Source: Rhodoblastus sp963748385
GTDB lineage: Bacteria; Pseudomonadota; Alphaproteobacteria; Rhizobiales; Beijerinckiaceae
Assembly (NCBI GenBank): GCA_963748385.1
Contig: CAVVIQ010000010.1
Span: 124,001-188,000 of the forward strand
Length of the DNA stretch: 64,000 bases
Direction: 5' to 3'
The translations under genes were made by a program, and so were the position numbers. Shown piece after piece: positions 56,057 to 64,000 of this stretch (position 1 is the stretch's first letter; each line of letters begins with the position of its first letter). The notes beneath the pieces were generated by a model. The model saw nothing but the letters and a program-made list of their open reading frames with translations. It ran no database searches and was not told the origin of the DNA.

Positions 56057-56731
56057 ATGCCCGAGGTGATTTTCAGCGGACCCGCCGGCCGTCTCGAAGG
56101 ACGGTTCCACGCGTCCAAACAGCGCGGCGCGCCCATCGCGATCATACTTCATCCGCACCCGCAATTCGGCGGGACGATGAACAACCAGATCGTCTATCAC
56201 CTTTATTACGCCTTCGCCGAGCGCGGATTTTCCGTTTTGCGCTTCAATTTCCGCGGCGTCGGCCGCTCCCAGGGCTCTTTCGACCATGGCCAGGGCGAAT
56301 TGTCGGACGCGGCCGCCGCGCTGGACTGGGCGCAGGCGATCAGCCCCGAGGCGCGCTCGTGCTGGATCGCCGGGGTTTCCTTCGGCTCGTGGATCGGCAT
56401 GCAGCTGCTGATGCGCCGCCCGGAAATCGAGGGCTTCGTCTCGATCGCCCCGCCCGCCAACCGCTTTGACTTCACCTTTCTGGCGCCCTGCCCGTCGTCC
56501 GGCCTGTTCGTCCATGGCGACCAGGACCGGGTGGCGCCGATCAAGGACGTCACCGGCGTCATCGAAAAGCTCAAGACCCAGAAGGGCATCGCCATCGAAC
56601 ATGCGGTGGTCGAAGGCGCCAATCATTTCTTCGAGGATCGCGTGGACGACCTGATCGGAAAGGTCGGCGCCTATCTCGACAAGCGTCTCGGCAACCCGCC
56701 CAAGATCCCCATCGCCGCGCGCGGGGATTGA
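56057..56731 (+). CDS. alpha/beta hydrolase, COG2945-like
   Basis: A 224-residue cytoplasmic hydrolase. HPHPQFGGTMNNQIVYHLYY and FNFRGVGRSQGSFDHGQGE are typical of the COG2945 group; the nucleophile elbow is AGVSFGSWIGMQ with Ser, Asp is in FVHGDQDRVAPI and His in EGANHFFEDRV. Substrate unknown. It is followed after 120 bp by the UbiH-like gene in the same direction. Confidence 0.88.
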   Translation: MPEVIFSGPAGRLEGRFHASKQRGAPIAIILHPHPQFGGTMNNQIVYHLYYAFAERGFSVLRFNFRGVGRSQGSFDHGQGELSDAAAALDWAQAISPEARSCWIAGVSFGSWIGMQLLMRRPEIEGFVSIAPPANRFDFTFLAPCPSSGLFVHGDQDRVAPIKDVTGVIEKLKTQKGIAIEHAVVEGANHFFEDRVDDLIGKVGAYLDKRLGNPPKIPIAARGD

Positions 56732-56851
56732 ACGGGCGCGGATTTTGGATTTTCGCGCCCGGATGCGACATTTCGACTTGCCGCCAAAGGCCGCTTGCCC
56801 TTCCATTCCGCCGGGCCGTAAAATGATCCGGGCAAAGAAGAGGATTGGGCC

Positions 56852-58148
56852 ATGAGTTCCAGCGAAACATCCCGCGAAGTCAAAGCAGGAACACAAAACT
56901 CCCATCGAATGCGACGTTCTGGTCGCGGGTGCGGGTTCGGCGGGCCTTTCGGCCGCCCACGCCTTCGCGTCGCAAGGCCGCAAGGTCGTCGTGGTCGGCA
57001 AGATCGAGACCCATCTCGCCGGACGCACCGTCGCCCTGTTCGAGGGTTCGCTGCGCTTCTACCGCGCGCTCGGGTTGTGGCCGCGCCTCGCCGAACATTC
57101 CGCCCCGATGGAGGGCATCAGGATGATCGACGACACCGACTCGATCTTCCCCACCGGCCCGAAGGAATTCCGCTCGCGCGAGATCGACCTCGACGCCTTC
57201 GGCGAGAATATCGAGAACAACGCTCTCGTCGCGGAACTGGCCGAGGCGGCGCGCGAAAATCCTTCGATCACCTTGATCGAGGACCTGCTCGACCTTTTCG
57301 AGCTGAATTTTTCCGGCGCGCGGGCGCGGCTCGCCTCGGGCGGCTGGATCGACGCCAAATTCATCGTCGCCGGCGAGGGCCGCAATTCCCAGGCGCGGCA
57401 GATCGCGGGCATCACCGTCGCCACCTGGTCGTATCCCCAGGTGGCGCTCACCGCTCTGCTCGTCCACGAAAAGCCCCATCACCAGATTTCGACCGAATTC
57501 CACAAGCGCTCCGGCCCCTTCACCTTCGTGCCCCTGCGCGGGCGCGAGGGCGCGCCTTACCGCTCTAGCCTCGTCTGGCTGGTCACGCCGCGTGACGCCC
57601 TTCGCCTGCAGGCGCTGCCGTCGGAGGAGCTCGCCGCCGAGATCGAGGACGCCTCCCACGGACTGCTCGGCAAAATCACGATGGACGGCCCGGTCGGCTC
57701 TTTCCCCATGGGCGCGCTGAAAACCTCGCGGGTCACCGGAACGCGGATGGCCCTGATCGGCGAGTTGGCCCATCTCTTCCCCCCGATCGGCGCGCAGGGG
57801 CTGAACCTGAGCCTGCGCGACATCGCCAATCTGGTCGATTGCCTCGAAGGCGTGAATCTCGACGAGCCCGACGAGATCGCGCGCGGGCTGGATCGTTACG
57901 AGCGCCAGCGCGCCCGCGACATCGGCCTGCGGCTGCGCAGCATCGACGTTCTCAACCGCTCGCTGCTGATCCACGCTCTGCCGGTCGATTTCGCCCGCGC
58001 CTTCGCCCTCAATTTCTTCTCGGCGGTGGGACCCTTGCGCCGCGCCCTGATGCGCGAGGGCGTCACGCCGCACGGGCCGACGCCCAAGCTGATGCGCGCC
58101 GAGAAAAAGCCCATTGCGCCGGAGCGCGCCTCGGCGCGGCGGGGCTGA
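56852..58148 (+). CDS. UbiH/UbiF-family FAD-dependent hydroxylase (frameshifted start)
   Basis: A flavoprotein aromatic hydroxylase, most likely in ubiquinone synthesis. The ATG at 56852 opens a short peptide (MSSSETSREVKAGTQNS), then an extra base at about 56898-56904 is needed before DVLVAGAGSAGLSAAHAF, the GxGxxG FAD site. The rest is intact: LIGELAHLFPPIGAQGLNLS (FAD-binding motif) and the conserved end NFFSAVGPLRRALMREGVTP then PKLMR. About 431 residues when repaired. Which ring position it hydroxylates cannot be told. xth follows 21 bp later. Confidence 0.88.
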
Positions 58149-58169
58149 GGCTTGCGGATCGCGAACTCC

Positions 58170-58949
58170 ATGCGCATAGCGACCTGGAACGTCAATTCGG
58201 TGCGCCAGCGCGTCGAGGCGTTGGTCGCCTATCTGCGCGAGGTCAAGCCCGACGTTCTGTGCCTTCAGGAGCTGAAATGCCTGGAGGAGCAGTTCCCGCG
58301 CCTCGAGGTCGAGGCCGAGGGTTATAATGTCGCGATCCACGGCCAGAAAAGCTACAACGGCGTCGCCATAATCTCCAAGGCGCCGATGGAGGCGGCCATC
58401 GGCCTGCCGGGCGACGAAAGCGACGCGCAATCGCGCTATATCGAGGCGGTGATCCCTTGGGGCAAGACGGTGCTGCGCGTCGGCTGCCTCTATCTGCCCA
58501 ACGGCAACCCGCTCGGGAGCGACAAATATTCGTACAAGCTCGCCTGGATGGACAGGCTGATCACCCATGCGAAAAAGCTGCTAGCCTATGAGGAGCGGCT
58601 GGTTCTGTGCGGCGATTTCAACGTCATTCCCGAGGCGCGCGACGTTTACGACCCGCAATCCTGGCTCGGCGACGCGCTTTACGCCCCGCCGACGCGGGAA
58701 AAATTCCGGGAATTGCTGGCGCTGGGCTTTACCGACGCCCTGCGCGCGACCACCGACGCGGACAAGCAATATACTTTCTGGGATTATCAGGCCGGCGCCT
58801 GGCCGAAGAACCATGGTCTGCGCATCGACCACCTGCTGCTGTCGCCCCAGGCCGCCGACCGTTTGCATAGCGTGACGATCGACAAGGATATGAGGGCGAA
58901 GGACAAGCCTTCGGACCATGCGCCGGTGCGGGTGGATTTGCGGGATTGA
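58170..58949 (+). CDS. xth: exodeoxyribonuclease III
   Basis: An AP endonuclease/3'-5' exonuclease of base excision repair. The start at 58170 (MRIATWNVNSVRQRVEAL) gives 259 residues; upstream TTG and ATG starts are less likely. Seen: CLQELKCLEEQFP, YNGVAIISK, CLYLPNGNPLGSDKYSYKL, LCGDFNVIPEARDVYDP, FWDYQAGAWPKNHGLRIDHL and the final SDHAPV. Ends at a strong hairpin. Confidence 0.96.
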   Translation: MRIATWNVNSVRQRVEALVAYLREVKPDVLCLQELKCLEEQFPRLEVEAEGYNVAIHGQKSYNGVAIISKAPMEAAIGLPGDESDAQSRYIEAVIPWGKTVLRVGCLYLPNGNPLGSDKYSYKLAWMDRLITHAKKLLAYEERLVLCGDFNVIPEARDVYDPQSWLGDALYAPPTREKFRELLALGFTDALRATTDADKQYTFWDYQAGAWPKNHGLRIDHLLLSPQAADRLHSVTIDKDMRAKDKPSDHAPVRVDLRD

Positions 58950-58972
58950 CCCGATTTGCGCCGCAAAAAGCT

Positions 58973-58996
58973 CCGGCCCCCATTTGAGGGGGCCGG
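58973..58996. terminator. bidirectional terminator between xth and hsp20
   Basis: Stem CCGGCCCCC/GGGGGCCGG (9 bp) with a 6-nt loop. A-rich bases (aaaaagct) precede it and gctttt follows, so it can end both the plus-strand xth transcript and the minus-strand hsp20 transcript. Confidence 0.85.
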
Positions 58997-59026
58997 CCGG
59001 GTGCTTTTCGATTTGATTTGACGCCG

Positions 59027-59524
59027 TTACTGGACTTTCGGCGGTTCTTCGGCCTTGGGCGCGCCAGCCACTACGGGAATGGTTTTGGCGGCCGTCACCT
59101 TCGCGGCGGGTTTCTGAACTCTCAGATGCAGCACGCCCTTGTCATAATGGGCGCTAATCGCATCCGCCGCAGGTTCGAACGGCAGCGCCACCGTGCGGTA
59201 GAACGAGCCGAACCGGCGTTCCGTCACGTGCCAATCTTTCTCCTCGCGTTTGCTTTCCCAGTTTTTCTCGCCGGAGACGATCAGTCGGTCGCCCTCGACG
59301 CGAACCTTGATATCCTTCTCCTCGACGCCCGGAATTTCCAGCGTCGCCTCAATGGCGTTCTCCGTTTCGGCGATGTTCATCGCCGGCACCGGGGCCATGG
59401 CCTCCTTCATCGCGGGCGTCTGGAACATTTTCGGAAACTCGCGCCCCAACATCTCCCTTTCGAAAGCGCGGAAGGGATCTGTCAGAAAATCGCTCCTCCA
59501 GAGATCCGGAAGCAGAGTTTTCAT
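59027..59524 (-). CDS. small heat-shock protein, Hsp20/alpha-crystallin family
   Basis: An ATP-independent holdase. The 165-residue protein has an N-terminal arm (DLWRSDFLTDPFRAFEREML), the alpha-crystallin domain (about 50-140: ATLEIPGVEEKDIKVRVEGD, ERRFGSFYRTVALP, GVLHLRVQKPA) and an Ala/Pro tail. The missing I-x-I motif at the C-terminus is common in class A-like rhizobial Hsp20s. Strong AGGAGG upstream; a heat-responsive leader is possible but I could not verify one. Confidence 0.93.
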   Translation of the reverse strand: MKTLLPDLWRSDFLTDPFRAFEREMLGREFPKMFQTPAMKEAMAPVPAMNIAETENAIEATLEIPGVEEKDIKVRVEGDRLIVSGEKNWESKREEKDWHVTERRFGSFYRTVALPFEPAADAISAHYDKGVLHLRVQKPAAKVTAAKTIPVVAGAPKAEEPPKVQ

Positions 59525-59677
59525 GACATCCTCCTCATAGCCCCGCGATCGGCGATCTGAATTTCGCGTTGCACAGAGCTATCAGCGAGGGGTCTCGCCC
59601 TTGGCGTTGCAGCGGGGCCGAACCCCTTGCTTAAGTAGACATGCTAAAACCTTTGGCGGAAATTGCATTGATCAGGA

Positions 59678-60124
59678 TCATTGACGCGGCGGGGCGTCAT
59701 TTCGCTCGATTTTGTCCAGAGCTTCGGCGACCGCGTCGAACACCAGCAGGATCGATGCGTGACGCGCCTTGTAGCCGCGCGCGGGCTCCAGCACGCCGGC
59801 GTCGGCGAAACGGCCCTCGGGCGGCGGGCCGTTTTCCTTGAGCATCTTGCGCATGGTTTCGCGCAGGCGCCGCAATTCCTCAGGCTTCGCGCCGACGATG
59901 TTGCGCCCCATGACCGACGACGCCGCCTGGCCGAGCGCGCAGGCCTTGACCTCCTGGGCGTAGTCGCTCACCCGGCCGTCCTCCAGCGAAAGATCGACCA
60001 CGATCGACGAGCCGCACAGCCGCGAATGCGCCTCCGCCGAGGCCTGCGGCGCCGCGAGCCGGCCGAGCCGCGGAATATTGCCCGCCAGTTCAAGGATTTT
60101 ACGGTTGTAGATGTCGTCGAACAT
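59678..60124 (-). CDS. IscU/NifU-like Fe-S cluster scaffold protein
   Basis: A 148-residue protein like the IscU-type scaffold: DDIYNRKILELAGNIPRLGR, SRLCGSSIVVDLSLEDG, VKACALGQAASSVMGRNIVG. Two of the usual three cluster Cys are present; the third position is His (YKARHASILLVFDAV), common in this alphaproteobacterial subgroup and possibly changing cluster transfer. The ATG at 60124 is preferred over 60148. It lies directly downstream of ligA on the same strand. Confidence 0.85.
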   Translation of the reverse strand: MFDDIYNRKILELAGNIPRLGRLAAPQASAEAHSRLCGSSIVVDLSLEDGRVSDYAQEVKACALGQAASSVMGRNIVGAKPEELRRLRETMRKMLKENGPPPEGRFADAGVLEPARGYKARHASILLVFDAVAEALDKIERNDAPPRQ

Positions 60125-60187
60125 TTTTTGGGGCGCGCTCCTGCTCATACAGATAGAAAGCGGATGAGAGGGTTGCAACCGCGCCCG

Positions 60188-62304
60188 TTAGCTTCCCACG
60201 GCGCCAACCCGCGCCAGCCAGGCGTCCTCGTCGATCACCTCGACGCCAAGCTCCCGCGCCTTGGCCAGTTTCGAACCGGCTTCGGCGCCGGCGATGACGA
60301 GATCGGTCTTTTTCGACACCGAACTCGACACTTTGGCCCCGAGCCGCTCGGCCATGGCCTTGGCCTCGTCGCGGGTCATTTTGACCAAGGCCCCGGTGAA
60401 GACCACGGTCTTGCCCGCCACCGGGCTGTCGCTCTTCACCGCCTCCATCGGCAGGATTCGCACTTCCGCCAGCAAAGCGTCGAGCGCGCGCTCGTTATGC
60501 GGCTCGACGAAGAAATCCGCCACGGCTTCCGCGACCGCGTCGCCAATGCCGTCGATGTCGTTGATGCGCTGGCGCGCCTCGCTCTCCGGCGACGGCGTGG
60601 CGGGCGGTTTCGCGCAAGGCGTCGAAAGTCTCGAACGAGCGCGCCAGCCTGATGGCGTTGGTCTCGCCGACGTGACGTATGCCGAGGGCGAAAATGAAGC
60701 GGTTGAGCGCGATCTCGCGCCGCGCCTCGATCGCCGTCGAACAGGTTCGCGGACCGAAACCTTGCCGAAACCCTCGAAATTCTCGATTTTCGTCACGCTT
60801 TTCAGGTCGCGTTTTTGCAAGCGTGAAAATATCGGCGGGCGTGCGGATCAGCTCCTTGTCGTAGAAAAAGGCGATCTGCTTGTCGCCAAGGCCCTCGATG
60901 TCGAACGCGTTGCGCGAGCAGAAATGACGCAAGCCGCTCGACCGCCTGCGCCGGGCAGACCAAAGTCCCCGCGCAACGCCGCGCCGCCTCCGGCTCTCCG
61001 GTTTTCGGATCGATTTCGCGCACCGCCGCCGAGCCGCAGGCCGGGCAGACATGGGGGAAATGGTAAGGCCTGGCGCCTTGAGGGCGTTTTTCCGGCACGA
61101 CGCCGAGAATTTGCGGGATCACGTCGCCCGCGCGCTGGACGATCACCGTATCGCCGATGCGGATGTCCTTGCGGGCGATCTCGTCCTCATTGTGCAGGGT
61201 CGCGTTGGAGACCACCACGCCGCCGACCGTGACCGGGTCGAGCCGCGCCACCGGGGTCAGCACTCCCGTGCGGCCGACCTGGATCTCGATGTCGCGCAAC
61301 ACGCTGGTCGCCTTTTCCGCCGGGAACTTGTGGGCGATCGCCCAGCGCGGCGCGCGCGCGACAAAGCCGAGCCGCTGCTGAAGCGCAAGATCATCGACCT
61401 TGTAGACCACGCCGTCGATGTCATAGCCGAGCGCAGCGCGCCGGCTTTCGATGTCGCGGAAATGGGCGAGCATGTCTTCCGCGCTATAGCAGAGCCTTGT
61501 CAGCGGATTGACTTTGAAGCCGAAGGCGCGAAAGGCCGCCATCATGCCCATCTGGCTGTCGGCGGGCATGTCCGGCTCGACTGCGCCCCAAATAAGTTCG
61601 CCCCAGGCATAGGCGAAGAATTTGAGCGGCCTTTGCGCCGTCACATTCGGGTCGAGCTGGCGCAGCGAGCCGGCGGCCGCATTGCGCGGATTGGCGAAGA
61701 GCGGCTTTTCCGCCGCCGCCTGTTTCGCATTGAGCGCGGAAAAATCGGCGTGGCCCATATAGACCTCGCCGCGCACGTCGATGACCTCCGGCGCCGCGCC
61801 CGACAGCTTTTCCGGAATGTCGGCGATGGTTCGGACATTGGCGGTGACGTCCTCGCCGACCAGTCCGTCGCCGCGCGTCGCGGCGCTGACCAGAAGACCT
61901 TTTTCATAACGCAACGAGCAGGACAGGCCGTCGATCTTGGGTTCGGCGGTGAAGGCGAGTTCGGCCGTTGCGTCGAGCCCGAGAAAGCGTCTTACCCGGG
62001 CGACAAAATCCTCCACCTCCTCGTCGGCGAAAATATTGCCCAGCGACAGCATGGGGACGGCATGCGCGATCTTGGCGAATTTCTCTGCCGGCGCCGCGCC
62101 GACCTTCCTGCTCAGCGACTCCTCGTCGGCGAGCTGAGGAAAAAGTTTTTCCAGCGCCTCATAGCGGCGGCGCAGGGCGTCATATTCGGCGTCGGAGACG
62201 ACCGGCGCGTCCTGCTGATAATAGGCGCGGTCATGGGCGGCGATTTCCTCGCCCAGTTTCCGGTGTTCCGCACGGGCGGATTCGAAATTCGTCTGCTTCG
62301 ACAT
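60188..62304 (-). CDS. ligA: NAD+-dependent DNA ligase (about five frameshifts in the 3' half)
   Basis: Essential for Okazaki fragment joining. The first 450 residues are intact: adenylation domain with AEPKIDGLSCSLRYEKG (catalytic Lys), TRGDGLVGEDVTANVRTI, the OB-fold and the Cys4 zinc site (CPACG). Then the frame breaks where family motifs demand continuity: near 60929-60934 (extra base before RHFCSRNAFDIEGLGDKQ), 60812-60816 (five A instead of four before RDLKSVTKIENFEGFG), twice near 60735-60750 (RNLFDAIEARREI), and near 60585-60605. The HhH and BRCT parts (NDIDGIGDAVAEAV; GKTVVFTGALVKMTRDEA) end at 60188. All five are single extra bases, so local sequence error is most likely. Confidence 0.93.
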
Positions 62305-62476
62305 GAAGCGAAACTAACCAAAAATTCCCCTGGTGGCGAGATTGCTCGACAGCGGCGCGGCCAGCGTTTGGGCGCCGAGCGGATTTGCTCCATGGTCTTT
62401 CCCCAGGTTTGATTTTCGCCGCCGGATTGGCCAAGCGTAGCCGTGCGGTATAAGCGGACGCTTCTGGAGGTGACGA

Positions 62477-63169
62477 ATGGCGCTCGTTCTTTTTTCCGGC
62501 GGACAGGATTCGACGACCTGTCTCGCCTGGGCTCTGGAGCGTTTCGAGCGGGTCGAAACCATCGGTTTCGATTATGGCCAGCGCCATGCGATCGAACTCG
62601 GCCAGCGCGCGGTTCTGCGCGAGGCGCTGGCCGGGCTGAAGCCGCAATGGGCGCAAAGACTGGGGCCGGACCATGTGCTGGAGCTTTCGGCTCTGGGCGC
62701 GATTTCCGACACCGCGCTCACCTCCGCAAAAGCCATCGAAATGGGCGAGAAAAATCTGCCCAATACGTTCGTGCCCGGCCGCAACCTGATCTTTTTGACC
62801 TTCGCGGCGGCATTGGCCTATCGACGAGGCCTGAAACGCATCGTCGGCGGCATGTGCGAGACCGATTTTTCCGGCTATCCCGATTGCCGCGACGACGCGA
62901 TCAAGGCGATGCAGGTCGCGCTCAACATCGGCATGGAGAGCCGTTTCGTACTGGAAACGCCGCTGATGTGGCTCGACAAGGCGCAAACCTGGGCCTTGGC
63001 GCAGGAACTTGGCGGCCAAGCTTTGGTCGAGGCGATCGTCGAGCATAGCCACACCTGCTATCTCGGCGAACGCGGCGCCCGCCACGCCTGGGGCTATGGC
63101 TGCGGCGAGTGCCCCGCCTGCCGGTTGCGTTCGGAAGGTTTCGAGAGATGGAAGAAATCGGGGAAGTGA
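62477..63169 (+). CDS. queC: 7-cyano-7-deazaguanine synthase
   Basis: An ATP-dependent enzyme converting 7-carboxy-7-deazaguanine to preQ0, the precursor of queuosine. The start at 62477 has GGAGGTGACGA directly upstream. The PP-loop LVLFSGGQDSTTCLAWALER and the C-terminal zinc Cys set (HTCYLGERGARHAWGYGCGE and CPAC) are complete. 230 residues. queD/queE are not adjacent. Confidence 0.96.
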   Translation: MALVLFSGGQDSTTCLAWALERFERVETIGFDYGQRHAIELGQRAVLREALAGLKPQWAQRLGPDHVLELSALGAISDTALTSAKAIEMGEKNLPNTFVPGRNLIFLTFAAALAYRRGLKRIVGGMCETDFSGYPDCRDDAIKAMQVALNIGMESRFVLETPLMWLDKAQTWALAQELGGQALVEAIVEHSHTCYLGERGARHAWGYGCGECPACRLRSEGFERWKKSGK

Positions 63170-63394
63170 AGCAGGGCGGCGCGGATTTTTGGCAACGACC
63201 ACACTGGCCTGAAGCGGAAAACTGCGAAGGCCAGGATCGCAACGGCTGACGAGCGGCGCCAGCGCCCGGACGCGACGCGCAACCGCCGCCTTATTTTAGA
63301 ATTTATCTAAAAAGCGGCGATTCGTTTGTTCGGTGATGTTGCGCCTGCAAGAAGGATGTCGTCCGTTCCATCCTTTCCGCGACCCCAAGGCCCC

Positions 63395-64000
63395 ATGTCG
63401 GCGACGAAACGTTTCCTTCCCTTTTTCCTCGCAGCCCTCAGCGCGGCGGCCGTCGCAGCGCAAGCGCGCGCCCAGGACATATCGTCAGGCCGATATTACG
63501 AGCTCGAAACCAAATATCTCTTCGGCTTCACCGACGGGACCGACATCGGCGGCGAGGGAGAAAATGAAGTCGAGGCGGAAACCACCGCCGGACTGGGCAT
63601 GCAGGGCGGATCCTATCGGGCGATCGAACAGGAATTCGAATTCGAAAGCGTCCCGTCGCAATATTGGGGCTATGAGGCAAGCGCCCATTTCCTGTCGCAG
63701 CAGATCGACGGCGTCGCGGGGCTGGACAATCTCGACCAGACGACTTTTTCCGGCCTGTCATGGAAACCCAAATTTCTCATCATCGGACGCGGGCCGGGAA
63801 ACCCGATCGGTCTGTCGATTTCGGTGCAGCCCGAATGGGGACGGATCGACGGAACCAGCGGCGCCCATTCCACAAGTTTCAGCATGGAGACGCGTCTCGC
63901 CGCCGACACCGAACTGATCCCGAACATGCTCTATGCCGCGACGAACCTGATTTACGCGCCCGAGATCGCGCGCGGCCCCGCCGATTCGAGCTGGAGCCGG
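63395..64000 (+). CDS. exported protein of unknown function (3' end outside window)
   Basis: Starts at the ATG at 63395 with a Sec signal peptide (FLPFFLAALSAAAVAAQARA) and stays open to the right edge (202 codons). The mature part alternates polar and aromatic residues (YYELETKYLFGFTDGTDIGG, EFEFESVPSQYWGYEASAHF, LSISVQPEWGRIDGTSG), like an outer-membrane beta-barrel. I recognise no family. Confidence 0.7.
   Translation, partial: MSATKRFLPFFLAALSAAAVAAQARAQDISSGRYYELETKYLFGFTDGTDIGGEGENEVEAETTAGLGMQGGSYRAIEQEFEFESVPSQYWGYEASAHFLSQQIDGVAGLDNLDQTTFSGLSWKPKFLIIGRGPGNPIGLSISVQPEWGRIDGTSGAHSTSFSMETRLAADTELIPNMLYAATNLIYAPEIARGPADSSWSR

Noticed and set aside
59525..59640. ROSE-type RNA thermometer upstream of hsp20
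   Set aside because: Some pairing to the AGGAGG site can be drawn, but I could not find the conserved ROSE motif next to the ribosome site.
62305..62476. preQ1 riboswitch upstream of queC
   Set aside because: The leader has no match to the preQ1 aptamer loops or its A-rich tail.

Overview
This 64 kb window is GC-rich, densely coded chromosomal DNA from an alphaproteobacterium, most likely of the order Hyphomicrobiales (Rhizobiales). The evidence is the DUF2948-hisD-UPF0262 cluster, the long form of dCTP deaminase, a SAM-II riboswitch in front of metZ, a CIRCE element in front of groESL, a UbiH/F-family hydroxylase with the alphaproteobacterial C-terminus, and small DUF3309 and DUF2202 proteins. 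PHA metabolism genes also fit. I see no marker that fixes family or genus, no phage, no intact insertion sequence, no CRISPR array and no replication origin.

Layout. 0-6 kb: a partial NUDIX hydrolase and pdxH, a surface lipoprotein, a DnaJ-like co-chaperone, an L,D-transpeptidase and an acyl-CoA ligase. 6-19 kb: uvrB, kup, hrpB, a DUF4239 membrane protein, mtnA, a multi-TM protein with PDZ-like and GAF-like parts, and a DEDD exonuclease. 19-24 kb: the DUF2948-hisD-UPF0262 operon, a lytic transglycosylase, a PhaC-like hydrolase and mscL. 24-35 kb: an SLC5-type hybrid histidine kinase converging on phaZ, a metallo-beta-lactamase-fold hydrolase, a universal stress protein, a TPR-methyltransferase, a candidate small RNA, a broken DUF3309 gene and an aminotransferase. 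35-43 kb is a redox and sulfur-stress district: an exported msrB-dipZ-msrA operon behind an ECF-type promoter, acylphosphatase, an Asn-rich repeat protein, a ferritin-like DUF2202 protein, two convergent Rrf2 regulators, a SqrR/BigR-like ArsR repressor and pirin. 43-48 kb: about 1.1 kb with no recognisable gene, then an RpfC-like hybrid kinase paired with a REC/degenerate-EAL regulator. 48-64 kb: folK/folP, tRNA-Gly(CCC), dcd, SAM-II/metZ, groESL, small proteins, a UbiH/F-family hydroxylase, xth, hsp20, a NifU-like scaffold, ligA, queC and the start of an exported protein.

A strong feature of the window is single-base frameshifts in genes that should be intact. They occur in uvrB, hrpB (2), mtnA, metZ, pirin, the RpfC-like kinase (2), the UbiH-like gene, the Asn-repeat gene, and ligA (about five within 350 bp). 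Because ligA, uvrB and metZ are core genes, sequence or assembly indels are the simplest explanation. A separate 20-bp tandem duplication breaks the DUF3309 gene and may be a real mutation.

The best leads for new biology are the candidate anti-Shine-Dalgarno small RNA at 32.4 kb, the ECF-type promoter driving an exported methionine sulfoxide repair operon, the RpfC-like/EAL-like pair with no visible DSF synthase, the SqrR-like/pirin unit with a direct-repeat candidate operator, and a diverged dispersed repeat of about 95 bp that begins at the stop codons of two genes.
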